Assembly (NCBI GenBank): GCA_035292685.1
Contig: DATDPP010000035.1
Coordinates: 1-26,324, forward strand
Direction: 5' to 3'
DNA from: JALYNX01 sp035292685
GTDB taxonomy: Bacteria; Actinomycetota; Acidimicrobiia; Spongiisociales; ZC4RG35
Length of the DNA: 26,324 bases
Shown here: positions 7,784-16,615 of the stretch, piece after piece
Layout of the letters: every line of letters starts with the position of its first letter
How positions within the stretch are numbered: position 1 is the stretch's first letter
Notes under the pieces: generated by a model
The model's input: the letters and a program-made list of their open reading frames with translations, nothing else
Told to the model about the DNA's origin: nothing
Database searches by the model: none
Program-made: the position numbers and the translations under genes

Positions 7784-9036
7784 TGTTCGAGACGGGCCAT
7801 CGGGACATCGGCCGATTCATCGGAGTGCCAGACGGTGATCGGGATGCCCTCGGCAGCCAGACGGTCGCGCAGTCGATCTCGCTCCAGGCTCCAGATCCGA
7901 CGCCCCAGGGATCGGGCTTCGTCAGATGGCGGGGAGAGAACCGTTTCGACATCCACCTCGATGACCGAGACATCGATCCCCGAGCGTCGCAACGAATGAA
8001 CCAACCCGGCCAGATGTGGATCGAGCAGCGAGGTGAGGGCGATGACCATGGCCGGACGTCTTGCGACCCTCATCACGGCCCGCTCTGCGGTTTCCCACAG
8101 AACCCTCCCAGGGGTGACCGACATGAGCTGCTCCATGGTGCGGCGCCGCTGGCTCTCGCCCATCCCCGGGTAGATCCACCGGCAGAGCCCGTCGATAGTG
8201 ACCAAACCAAGCCGATGCTGGCGTCTGGCGTGGGACCGGAGCAGGGCGGCCGCCATCCGCACCGAGCGGTCGACCACGAACTCGGTGTCGGTCCCGCTCT
8301 CCACCTGGGCATCCACCAGGAGCACGATGTCGCCGTTGCGTTCCGGATGGCGCTCGTTGACCCAAAGCGATCGGGCACGCGACGACACCCGCCAATTGAT
8401 CGACCGGGGATCGTCTCCGGGCTGGTAGACACGAAGGTCGGCAAATTCCGACCCCGACCCCCGCCTCGTCGATACCAGCTCGCCGATGTGGAGATTGGTC
8501 TCCATGGGCCTGAGCAGTCGCTTCAGGATCGATTCTTCGGGAAGGACCACGATTTGTTCGCTGTCAGGGCTGGTGTGAAGAAAGTCGAACATCCCGAGCA
8601 GGGAATCGGCGTAGACGGTGACCGGCCCCAACTCACGACGACCCCAACCCCGGGGCGACACGTTGACCACGACTCGGGCGACCCGCTCAATGCGGTCAAT
8701 CGACAGGGTGGAGTCTTCCACCAGACGCCCTCCCTCCGTGGAGGTGATGTCCATGTCCCGCAACCCGATCCCGATGTAAACGGGTCCCAGCTTCTCATTG
8801 GTCGCCAGATGCATCGAGATCCTGTGTTCGGCCCCCTCGACCATCGACAGCGGGACTTCGTCGAGCCTGACACTCATCGTCGGAGTGGCTCGACCGATCA
8901 TTCCGGCCATCGCCAGGGCGAGAAGAGCACCCCCAATCAGGGCCGGCCCCGGATCGCCCACGGCGAGGGCGGCGCCCAGGCCCACCAACCCTGCGGTCAC
9001 ATAGGCGCGCAACCGGGGGGTGGGGCTAACCGTCAT
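7750..9036 (-). CDS. DUF58 domain protein, MoxR partner
   Basis: A 428-aa protein with two N-terminal membrane segments (about residues 10-45), a beta-rich middle region and a C-terminal DUF58 domain. The DUF58 hallmark EFADLRVYQPGDDPRSINW is clear, followed by a von Willebrand A-like strand DIVLLVDAQ. In this strand the usual D-x-S-x-S metal site is not evident (DAQVESGT), so metal binding may be altered. DUF58 proteins are standard partners of MoxR-family AAA+ ATPases, thought to act as adaptors or chaperone-assembled membrane complexes. The ATG overlaps the MoxR stop by four bases; the 3' end overlaps the next gene by 34. Confidence 0.88.
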   Translation of the reverse strand: MTVSPTPRLRAYVTAGLVGLGAALAVGDPGPALIGGALLALAMAGMIGRATPTMSVRLDEVPLSMVEGAEHRISMHLATNEKLGPVYIGIGLRDMDITSTEGGRLVEDSTLSIDRIERVARVVVNVSPRGWGRRELGPVTVYADSLLGMFDFLHTSPDSEQIVVLPEESILKRLLRPMETNLHIGELVSTRRGSGSEFADLRVYQPGDDPRSINWRVSSRARSLWVNERHPERNGDIVLLVDAQVESGTDTEFVVDRSVRMAAALLRSHARRQHRLGLVTIDGLCRWIYPGMGESQRRRTMEQLMSVTPGRVLWETAERAVMRVARRPAMVIALTSLLDPHLAGLVHSLRRSGIDVSVIEVDVETVLSPPSDEARSLGRRIWSLERDRLRDRLAAEGIPITVWHSDESADVPMARLEQWRTSWRRRLG

Positions 9037-10016
9037 GGGGTGTGCGGGGAAGGAGTGGCAGGGGGGCTCGGCACCGACTCGAGCACCTCCTCGATCACTC
9101 GCTCCTCACTGAGATCCTGCGCCCAGAACTCAGGACGGAGAATCAGACGATGGGCCAGGGCCGGCACCGCCACCTCCTGCACGTCATCGGGAAGCACGAA
9201 GCCTCGCCCGGACAGCGCCGCCTTCGCTCGAGCCAGTTTCATGAGAGCGAGCGAGCCCCGCGGGCTGGAGCCGACACGGACCCGGCCGGATGACCTCGTC
9301 GCTGCCACCAGCTCCACTATGTACCGCCCCACCGACTCGGAGACATGTACCCCCTCGACGACTCTCTGCATGCCGATCAAAGTGGGGCGATCGACGACCA
9401 CCGACAATTCGACCTCATCGGTTCCCCGCTTCGCCCGCCTATCGAGCATGTCCCACTCGGCGTCAGGCTCGGGATAACCGATACGGGCTCGGATCAAGAA
9501 CCGGTCGATCTGAGCTTCGGGCAGGGGGTAGGTGCCCTCGTATTCGATGGGGTTTTGAGTGGCGATCACGAGGAAGGGAGGGCCGAGTCGTCGGGTGACG
9601 CCATCGGCGGTCACCTGTCGCTCCTGCATCGCTTCCAGCAACGCGGCCTGGGTCTTGGCCGGCGCCCTGTTGATCTCATCGGCCAAGAGCAGATTGGCGA
9701 ACACCGGCCCGGGCCTGAAGCCGGGGAGCCCGGTGACGGGATCGAGCACGAATGACCCGGTTATGTCCATCGGCATCAGATCGGGCGTGAATTGCACTCG
9801 CGCAAACTCGAGATCGGTGGCGGCGGCGAACGAACGCGCCACCAGCGTCTTGGCCAGCCCGGGTAGGTCCTCGATCAGAATGTGCCCGTCGGCGAGGATC
9901 GCCAGCAGAACCAACTCGAGGGCCCGCCTCTTGCCGTAGACGGCCTTCTCGACCTCATCGAGAATCGAACCGGCGAGCTGACCCACGGTCTCGGCTTGAA
10001 CAGCGGGAGTGCTCAC
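9033..10016 (-). CDS. MoxR-family AAA+ ATPase
   Basis: A 327-aa cytoplasmic AAA+ ATPase of the MoxR class. Walker A is GHILIEDLPGLAKT (residues 44-57, the usual PGxxKT form), Walker B/sensor NLLLADEINRAPAKTQAALLEAM, then the sensor-1 block VIATQNPIEYEGTYPLPEAQIDRF. The C-terminal lid contains a RVRVGSSPRG block. MoxR ATPases act as chaperones in maturation of vWA/DUF58-containing complexes. It starts at a GTG sharing four bases with the upstream stop (GTGA on the minus strand, 10013-10016). Confidence 0.93.
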   Translation of the reverse strand: MSTPAVQAETVGQLAGSILDEVEKAVYGKRRALELVLLAILADGHILIEDLPGLAKTLVARSFAAATDLEFARVQFTPDLMPMDITGSFVLDPVTGLPGFRPGPVFANLLLADEINRAPAKTQAALLEAMQERQVTADGVTRRLGPPFLVIATQNPIEYEGTYPLPEAQIDRFLIRARIGYPEPDAEWDMLDRRAKRGTDEVELSVVVDRPTLIGMQRVVEGVHVSESVGRYIVELVAATRSSGRVRVGSSPRGSLALMKLARAKAALSGRGFVLPDDVQEVAVPALAHRLILRPEFWAQDLSEERVIEEVLESVPSPPATPSPHTP

Positions 10017-10468
10017 AGCCGCTCCAGCTCAGACACGAGTTGGTCCAGCGCACCGGGGCGGAGCACTTCCTCCCGGTTCGTCAGCCACCGCCATTGTTCC
10101 TCGCCGAGGGCCGCCATTGCCTGTGAGGACTCGATCTCGAATCCATGCCGGTGGAGACGGTGAGCCGCGATGCGCTCGATCACGGGACGGATCCGCTGGT
10201 CCCGGCCCAGATTCCCGGCAAGGGCGTCGACCGTCGCCATCTCTGCGGCCGAAACCGATCTGGGGAGCCGGGTAGCGCCCGTGGGCCTGGCCTCGAACAG
10301 CGGCCGCTCGGTAGCAACGCCGCCGCCGGGGAGACCCCGTGCCAGCCAGACCACCAGGACGACCAGAGCCACCTCCCACACCCAGAGCTCCTGGGCCCGT
10401 TCCAACTGGAGCAGAAGCACCGTTGTGACCGCTGCCACCAACAGAGCGGTGGCCAGGATCCGGGTCAT
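10013..10468 (-). CDS. Two-TM membrane protein of the MoxR module
   Basis: A 151-aa protein with two hydrophobic segments at the N-terminus (about residues 3-20 and 29-45) and a soluble, charged C-terminal domain (about 60-151) with predicted helices, ending VSELERL. No motif that I recognise. It sits between the DUF4129-like gene and moxR with four-base overlaps at both ends, so it is part of the same translational unit. By layout it may correspond to the small membrane proteins found in other MoxR-DUF58-DUF4129 loci. Function unknown. Confidence 0.78.
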   Translation of the reverse strand: MTRILATALLVAAVTTVLLLQLERAQELWVWEVALVVLVVWLARGLPGGGVATERPLFEARPTGATRLPRSVSAAEMATVDALAGNLGRDQRIRPVIERIAAHRLHRHGFEIESSQAMAALGEEQWRWLTNREEVLRPGALDQLVSELERL

Positions 10469-11298
10469 CCGGGGATGCCCTCCTGCAACCGCGCCGACGC
10501 CGACTCGGCCTCGATGGCCTCCTCGAACGAGGGCTCGCCCGGTCCGAACCTGGCATCGGCGTGACGGCCAGAGAGAAGTCGGAGATCCTCGGTGCCGAGA
10601 CCGAGAGCAGCCCGCGCCCGTCTCGCGTGCCGGGCAGCGGTCTCCGAAGGCTCCCGAGGCACCCCGGCGCCCGCGACACTCTGCTCAAAGTCCCAATACG
10701 CGTCCAAGATCCTCCCTCGCGGATCGACGCCGCGGATGCGAGGCGAGAGGGCGGGCGAGACGGCGATCGGTGTCGGGTCGTCACCACCACCCTCCGAATC
10801 CCGAAACGGAGTGGCGCCAGACCTGAGCCCCAACCCCACCTTGATGATGGCAGCCGCGATGACCGCCCCCACCAAGAGGCTGAGCAACCACGCTCCACTT
10901 CCGTTGCTCCTGGCAACCGGTTCCTCGCCGACCAGTTCGAGGATCTCGGAGGTCTCCGGCAAGAGGCTGTCGGAAATGGATCCCATGTATCGAGCCACGA
11001 GAGCGAATACGACGAGACCGAGAACCAGAACCACGATCCCGCGTCGTTGGTGAGCCCGGGGGGGCCTTGGCTCCCTGGCCGAAAGGGCCATGATGATCGC
11101 ACCCATCACCGCGGCGACCAGGATCAGCCAGGTAAGGACCGTGGTCCCAGCGATCCCGGGGTGCCAGGTGACATCGAGCAGGGGCTCCTCTGCCCCCCGG
11201 CCGGGCACCGAGTGGGCGGCCATCGACACCACGAACCCCAACGCCAGGACGCCCAGGGCACTGCCTGCCACTGAGAGGGTGCGCCCGGTCCGTTTCAT
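10465..11298 (-). CDS. Membrane protein with C-terminal DUF4129-like domain
   Basis: A 277-aa protein. Hydrophobic segments lie near residues 8-28, 52-71, 87-104 and 138-158; the C-terminal 100 residues are soluble. These read GVDPRGRILDAYWDFEQSV, then REPSETAARHARRA and a final HADARFG block, which follow the DUF4129 pattern (D-P-R-x-x-I/V-x-x-A-Y at the start, an E-T block, and a final A-R-F/Y-G). DUF4129 is usually the C-terminal part of TgpA-like transglutaminases or a separate gene next to MoxR and DUF58. No transglutaminase core is present here. It is the first gene of the five-gene module, 53 bases after recR. Confidence 0.78.
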   Translation of the reverse strand: MKRTGRTLSVAGSALGVLALGFVVSMAAHSVPGRGAEEPLLDVTWHPGIAGTTVLTWLILVAAVMGAIIMALSAREPRPPRAHQRRGIVVLVLGLVVFALVARYMGSISDSLLPETSEILELVGEEPVARSNGSGAWLLSLLVGAVIAAAIIKVGLGLRSGATPFRDSEGGGDDPTPIAVSPALSPRIRGVDPRGRILDAYWDFEQSVAGAGVPREPSETAARHARRARAALGLGTEDLRLLSGRHADARFGPGEPSFEEAIEAESASARLQEGIPG

Positions 11299-11351
11299 CG
11301 AGGCCGAAGGTTACGGGGTGCTGCGTTGGCGAGAGCGGAGGGTGACGTGCG

Positions 11352-11945
11352 TCAGAGCTCCATGCGCCCGGCGAGGGCTCGGCCCAGTGTCAACTCGTCG
11401 GCGTAATCGAGGTCACCGCCCACGGGGAGGCCCGAGGCGAGACGGGTCACCTTGACCCCCATCGGCTTGAGCTCCCGCGCGATGTACATGGCGGTGGCGT
11501 CACCCTCGACGGTGGGGTTGGTGGCCAGTATCAACTCGGTGATGCCCTCAGGGCCGATTCGGGCCTTCAACTCGTCGACCCGGATCTGACCCGGCCCGAT
11601 GCCGTTGATCGGTGACAGTGACCCACCGAGAACGTGGTACCGGCCACCGAACTCCTGGGTCCGCTCCACCACGACCACGTCCTGCGCACGCTCCACGACA
11701 CAAACCACGCTGGGGTCGCGGCGGGAGTCCCTGCAGATTGAGCACTCCTCGCCGGCGGCCACGTTGAAGCAACGGGAGCAAAGGCTCACCTGCTCCCGCA
11801 TGTCGACTATGGCGGTGGCGAGACGTCGGGCGTCAGCCTCCTCGACCGCCAACAAATGGAAGGCGAGCCGTTGCGCAGATTTCTGACCTATCCCCGGGAG
11901 GCGAGCCAGCTCGTCGATGAGCCTCTGAACGGGTCCCTCGAACAT
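11352..11945 (-). CDS. recR: Recombination mediator RecR
   Basis: A 197-aa RecR, which works with RecO/RecF to load RecA on gapped DNA. Visible in order: helix-hairpin-helix LARLPGIGQKSAQRLAF (residues 13-29), the C4 zinc finger (Cys56, Cys59, Cys68, Cys71), the Toprim domain with VVERAQDVVVVERT and LATNPTVEGDATAMYI, and the C-terminal ASGLPVGGDLDYADELTLGRAL. Length is normal. The ATG at 11945 shares one base with the ybaB stop (TGATG); a TTG one codon earlier is possible but unneeded. It lies in the classical dnaX-ybaB-recR order. Confidence 0.96.
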   Translation of the reverse strand: MFEGPVQRLIDELARLPGIGQKSAQRLAFHLLAVEEADARRLATAIVDMREQVSLCSRCFNVAAGEECSICRDSRRDPSVVCVVERAQDVVVVERTQEFGGRYHVLGGSLSPINGIGPGQIRVDELKARIGPEGITELILATNPTVEGDATAMYIARELKPMGVKVTRLASGLPVGGDLDYADELTLGRALAGRMEL

Positions 11946-12262
11946 CAACCGAACAGACCGCCGAGGTCGAGACTCCCTGTGAGCCCGCCCAGCTCCTCCG
12001 ATGCAGCCGCGGCGGCCGCTTCAAAGGCCTGTCTGACGGCCGCCAGGACCAGGTCTTGGAGCATCTCGATGTCTGCGGGGTCCACCACCTCGGGTGAAAT
12101 CGTGATCGAGACCAGCTCCTGGGCCCCGCTCACAGTGGCGATGACCATGCCGCCCCCGGCACTGCCCACGAACGTCTTCTGTGCCAACTCGGCCTGGGCC
12201 GCCTCCATTTGGGCTTGCATCTGCTGGGCCTGCTTCATCAGCTGACGCATATCGGGGTTCAT
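11945..12262 (-). CDS. ybaB: YbaB/EbfC nucleoid-associated protein
   Basis: A 105-aa member of the YbaB/EbfC family, small dimeric DNA-binding proteins nearly always encoded between dnaX and recR. The N-terminal helix is Met/Gln-rich (MRQLMKQAQQMQAQMEAAQ), followed by the conserved beta region with GGGMVIATVSGAQELVSITI and ISPEVVDPADIEMLQDLVLAAV, then a Gly/Leu tail. I start at the ATG at 12262; a second in-frame ATG at 12250 would also fit, and neither has a clear Shine-Dalgarno site. The longer frame from 12355 runs into a tandem repeat and is not credible. The stop shares a base with the recR start. Confidence 0.93.
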   Translation of the reverse strand: MNPDMRQLMKQAQQMQAQMEAAQAELAQKTFVGSAGGGMVIATVSGAQELVSITISPEVVDPADIEMLQDLVLAAVRQAFEAAAAAASEELGGLTGSLDLGGLFG

Positions 12263-12315
12263 GAAGGGGTCACAATTGGCACCGGGTGAGAGCGTACATC
12301 GCGACCGATTTGTTA

Positions 12316-12358
12316 TCCGTTCTCCGTTCTCCGCAATCCGTAGGAAACGGAGCACGGA
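12316..12358. repeat. Imperfect hairpin between dnaX and ybaB
   Basis: The 11-mer TCCGTTCTCCG occurs twice with a 4-base overlap (12316-12326 and 12323-12333). It is nearly complementary to CGGAGCACGGA at 12348-12358 (one mismatch), leaving a 14-base loop. It sits in the untranslated gap between dnaX and ybaB, next to the heptad array. There is no following T-run, so it is not a convincing terminator. Confidence 0.55.
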
Positions 12359-12388
12359 CCACGGACTACGGACTACGGACTACGGATC
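12354..12388. repeat. Heptanucleotide tandem array at the dnaX 3' end
   Basis: Five consecutive 7-base units read ACGGACC, ACGGACT, ACGGACT, ACGGACT, ACGGATC. The array begins in the dnaX-ybaB gap and runs into the end of dnaX: the dnaX stop codon (TAG on the minus strand, 12380-12382) is formed by the repeat. The period is 7, not a multiple of 3, so it is not a coding repeat. Confidence 0.9.
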
Positions 12389-14044
12389 TTCTACTTCTTC
12401 GGCTCCCAGCTCGTCAACGAGGAGGCTGGTGGGATCGGTGGCCCGCTCCGGACGTTCCTCGAGCTCGGTGATGTCGATCTCGTCGCCTTCAGTATGCGAG
12501 CTCTGGCGCGACTGGAAGCGAACCTTCACCTCACCGCCCAGCAAGTCGCTGGCCCGGGTGGCGACAATCGATGCCACCACATCGTCCTCCTGAAGTGACT
12601 GAAGGTGAAAATCGTGGGCCACCTCTAGGGTGATGATGTCGCCATCGACCGACACGGGGACCGCCTCCCGGAAGAACGCCCAGCGACGGGCGCCGAGGAC
12701 GTCCCGGAGACTTCCGAACAGTCCGGGCCACACCTTCTGCAGCTTCTCGAAAGAGACCTCAGACCCGTTGCCGGTGGTGGGAGCTGTCGGTGACGCACTC
12801 TGTTCGGCGCCTCCGGGATCGGCGTCTCCCGGCGCTGGTGTCGGTATCGGGCCATCCGTCACAACCGGAGGATGGTCGGGTGCGTCGGGGCGGATCGGGC
12901 GACGCTCCAGCCGTTCGATCCTGCTCAACAACGCCGCGGGGTCGCTCGCTGTCTCCGGCCTGGTCAGCTTGATCAGGGCCAGCTCGGTCATGAGACGCTC
13001 CTCGCGACCCTCCCGCAGCCGGATCAGGGCCTCACCGAGTAGATCGACGGCGCGGAGCACATCACCCGACGGCACCAACTCGGCGGCTTTGCGCCACGCC
13101 CCGTAGACCTCCGGTGGCTCGTCGGCGATCTCGGCAAGGTTGGGCGCATAGTGTGCGAGAAAGGCGCCGCGGAAGAAGGCCACCGATTCGGCCACGAATC
13201 GACGGAGGTCGACACCATCCGCGGAGAGCTCGGCCACCAGATCCAGGGCGCTCTTGGCATCCTGTGCCGCGACCGATTCCACGAGTCGCATGAAGGCCTC
13301 GGAGTCAGCCAACCCGAGTGCCCGCCGTACCCCGGCCAACTCGACGGACCCTGCCCCAAGGGCCGCCACCTGTTCGAGAAGGGACAGAGAATCACGCACC
13401 GACCCACCGGCATGTCTCGCAATTGCGAGCAGGGCGGCGGCGTCGAACTGATAACCCTCGCGCCCGGCGATCAGGGTGAGGTGACCCGCCAGATCCTCGA
13501 CCGGCACCGGGTGGAAATCGAAGCGCTGACTGCGGCTCCGGATGGTATCGAGGAGTTTGTAGGGCTCGGTTGTCGCCAGGACGAAATGGACGTGCTCGGG
13601 AGGCTCTTCGAGTGTCTTCAGCAGGGCGTTGCCCGCCGCCTTGGACAGCATGTGCGCCTCATCGAGAACGAACACCCGCTTCGACGTCGCGGTGGAGGCG
13701 ACAGTGGTCACGCTGACCCTGATTTCACGTATGTCGTCGATCGAGTTGTGAGAGGCGGCATCCAGCTCCAGGACGTCGAGTGACGTGCCCTCCGTGATCG
13801 AAACGCAGCTCAGGCACTCGTTGCACGGAGCTCCCAGGGGCCCACGGTTGGTGCAGTTGAGAGCCTTGGCCAGGATCCGCGCGGTCGTGGTCTTGCCGGT
13901 TCCCCGGGGTCCAGTGAAGAGGTAGGCATGGGCCACCCTGCCATCGGCTATCTCCCGGGCGAGGGTGGTCGTGACGTGGGACTGGCCGATCACGTCATCG
14001 AATGACTGGGGGCGATACTTCCGATAGAGGGCCTGATACTCCAC
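12380..14044 (-). CDS. dnaX: DNA polymerase III subunits gamma/tau
   Basis: A 554-aa clamp-loader ATPase. The N-terminus YRKYRPQSFDDVIGQ is diagnostic; Walker A GPRGTGKT is at residues 45-52, zinc-binding cysteines at 64, 74, 77 and 80, Walker B VFVLDEAHMLSKAAGNALLKTLEEPPE, and sensor region ATTEPYKLLDTIRSRSQRFDFHPV. Domain III follows to about residue 360, then a Pro/Asp-rich linker (about 375-425) and a tau-like C-terminal domain (WPGLFGSLRDVLGARRWAFF). No obvious slippery sequence for a gamma frameshift was seen, but I did not search exhaustively. Start is GTG at 14044. The stop codon lies inside a heptad repeat, and a second heptad array sits just upstream of the start. Confidence 0.96.
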   Translation of the reverse strand: MEYQALYRKYRPQSFDDVIGQSHVTTTLAREIADGRVAHAYLFTGPRGTGKTTTARILAKALNCTNRGPLGAPCNECLSCVSITEGTSLDVLELDAASHNSIDDIREIRVSVTTVASTATSKRVFVLDEAHMLSKAAGNALLKTLEEPPEHVHFVLATTEPYKLLDTIRSRSQRFDFHPVPVEDLAGHLTLIAGREGYQFDAAALLAIARHAGGSVRDSLSLLEQVAALGAGSVELAGVRRALGLADSEAFMRLVESVAAQDAKSALDLVAELSADGVDLRRFVAESVAFFRGAFLAHYAPNLAEIADEPPEVYGAWRKAAELVPSGDVLRAVDLLGEALIRLREGREERLMTELALIKLTRPETASDPAALLSRIERLERRPIRPDAPDHPPVVTDGPIPTPAPGDADPGGAEQSASPTAPTTGNGSEVSFEKLQKVWPGLFGSLRDVLGARRWAFFREAVPVSVDGDIITLEVAHDFHLQSLQEDDVVASIVATRASDLLGGEVKVRFQSRQSSHTEGDEIDITELEERPERATDPTSLLVDELGAEEVEDP

Positions 14045-14054
14045 TGGAACTCAC

Positions 14055-14082
14055 GGTACCTGGTACTTGGGACTTGGTACCT
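14055..14082. repeat. Heptanucleotide tandem array upstream of dnaX
   Basis: Four 7-base units read GGTACCT, GGTACTT, GGGACTT, GGTACCT, in the 106-bp gap between the divergent dnaX (starts 14044, minus) and the ABC ATPase gene (starts 14151, plus). The first unit begins 11 bases from the dnaX start codon, inside what would be its leader. The GGTACC ends make the array also an inverted repeat. Confidence 0.85.
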
Positions 14083-14115
14083 CGACAAGTGTGGTCTTCG
14101 TTGCCGCGTATTTCT

Positions 14116-14143
14116 TTGGTTATTGGCCTCATCCGTCGATACT
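14116..14143 (+). promoter_or_regulatory. Putative promoter for a leaderless ABC ATPase mRNA
   Basis: TTGGTT at 14116-14121 and GATACT at 14138-14143 are separated by 16 bases, close to a housekeeping sigma promoter. Seven bases separate the -10-like hexamer from the GTG at 14151, which has no Shine-Dalgarno site. A transcript starting at or next to the GTG is therefore likely. This is inference from pattern. Confidence 0.45.
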
Positions 14144-14150
14144 TGGCGAA

Positions 14151-14938
<788 letters not shown>

Positions 14939-14954
<16 letters not shown>

Positions 14955-16543
14955 CCGGGCTCAAGGCCCGGCTCACGTGGAATGGTGTCCGCGGGGACGT
15001 CCAGCGCAGGTTCGGACTGCCGATCGCGCTGATACTCCTGACCTGGCTCGGAGTGTGGCTGGCTGGCGCATATATCGAAACTGCTCGATCGCTACAGAGC
15101 CAAGACCCCGAAGCCCTGGCCGAATTCATGGGGTGGGTGGCCTTGTTCACCTTCTTCGCCTGGGTAGCCCTTCCGGTGATCATCTTCCCGCTCGACGAGA
15201 ACCTGGACCCCCAGCAGCTCGCACTGCTCCCGATAACACCCAACCACATGATCACCGGTCTGGTGGTGGCGAGCTTCATCGCCCCTTCGACCGTGATTCC
15301 GCTCCTCCTGATCGGAGCTAACGCCGCGATTCTCACCGCGGGGTGGTGGATGGTGATACCTGCTTCTCTGGTCTTCTTGGGCCTGCTGGCCGTGGGCAGC
15401 CAGCTGTTCTCAGCCTCGATCTCCGCGATCCTGCGCACCAGACGAGGGCGCGACGTGGCCACCTTCCTGGTGCTTGGCATCGCCGGTGGATCTTTTCTTC
15501 TTTACCGCTCGGTCAGCCAAACGGTCGCCGCGGAGGGTGTGACAGCTGCCGCGGCCAGCCATCCGATCATGCAATGGTCGCTGCTGCTCCCCCCCGTGGC
15601 AGCCCAGCAAGCCATTGTCCAGGCCGCTGCCGGTGACCCGATACCGGCATTGGTGGCGCTGACAGCCGCCGTTGTCGGGTTACTCGCGATGGCCGCAGCA
15701 TGGAGAAAGCTCCTCGGCTGGCTCCTGACCACCCCCGAGCAGCGGAACAGGCCAGCGGCTCGCGCCCGGCGCAGTGGCATGGCATTCGGGCCATGGGGAG
15801 TGGTGCCCACCCTGGCCCGTAAGGAGCTCCGTTTCTATGTCCGGGACCCTCGTCAACGCCTGGTCTGGACCGGCACAGTCATCTTCGTCGGGCTCGCCAT
15901 CGGCGGGGTTGTCATGAACGCAACCGGCTTCTTCGACTTCCGAGAACGGGAGTGGGCGCCTCTCGTGGCCCCGGTCCTGGTCCTGTTCGTGGGCCTCCCC
16001 ATCGCCCTCAACCTCTTCGGTTGGGAGCGCAACGCGGCCAGTTATCTGTTCGTCCTTCCCTCCAAACCCCGGCAGCTGTTGCTTGGCAAGAACCTTGCTG
16101 TGGCAGCCGCCCTCGTCGTGGAGACCACGGTGCTCACCATCGGCCTCGCCTTGTTCTCGAGTAATTGGCATTGGATATGGCTTGTCGTCCCCTTGACTGT
16201 GGCCGCCATCGGTTGTCAGTTGGCGGTGGGCAATCTGGTCTCGGTCCTGGCCCCACTCCGACTTCCTCGGGAAGGAACCGATGTCTTCGCCCAGTCGACG
16301 GAACAGGGTTGTCTCGCCATCGTCAGTCAGACCGTCTCGTTCTTTGCGATCGGCCTCCTCCTCATTCCCCCGGCATCGGTGACAGTCCTCACTGTCGAGT
16401 TCGGTCAGGTGATCAACCCCTGGATCACGGCGGCGTTCGCCGTGGTCTGGGGTCTCACCTTGTACCTGCTCTCCTTGCTGCTCGCCGGGCGCCTACTGAG
16501 ACGCAGGATGCCCGAGGTGCTGGCCTGGGTCCAGGTGTCGTGA
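14939..16543 (+). CDS. ABC transporter permease, large exporter type
   Basis: A 534-aa polytopic membrane protein with about 12 hydrophobic segments in two halves, split by a soluble basic stretch (about residues 258-295, WRKLLGWLLTTPEQRNRPAARAR region), after which LARKELRFYVRDPRQRLVW begins the second half. The K-E-L-R-x-x-x-R-D-P block is typical of ABC-2-type exporter permeases. Size and duplicated layout recall the putative ATP-binding-cassette permease family of about 520-540 aa. Starts at GTG 14939, overlapping the ATPase gene by 16 bases. Substrate unknown; no regulator nearby. Confidence 0.85.
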
Positions 16544-16601
16544 TCGGGTTGGGTTGAGCCCGAACCTGCCCACCGGATGGAACCCGAATCACCGCTCCAC
16601 C

Positions 16602-16607
16602 TACCCT
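16602..16607 (+). promoter_or_regulatory. Putative -10 element, leaderless dgt mRNA
   Basis: TACCCT fits the actinobacterial TANNNT -10 and is eight bases from the ATG at 16616, which has no Shine-Dalgarno site. The -35 region (TGGAAC, 16578-16583) is weak. Suggests a leaderless transcript; inference only. Confidence 0.35.
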
Positions 16608-16615
16608 GACACTCG

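Noticed and set aside
7783..9477. A 564-codon open frame on the plus strand antisense to DUF58 and MoxR
   Set aside because: It mirrors two well-supported genes, has a His/Arg/Gln-rich composition with no domain, and long antisense frames are expected in GC-rich coding DNA.
12380..14044. Programmed frameshift in dnaX giving a gamma product
   Set aside because: I saw no clear A/T-rich slippery heptamer in this GC-rich gene, though I did not check it exhaustively.
14067..14150. N-terminal extension of the first ABC ATPase
   Set aside because: Its first codons lie in the heptad array and the translated stretch does not match ATPase N-termini; GTG 14151 is better.
16545..16562. Small hairpin CGGGTT-AGCCCG after the first permease
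   Set aside because: Only six pairs with one G-T wobble, and no T-run; too weak to call a terminator.
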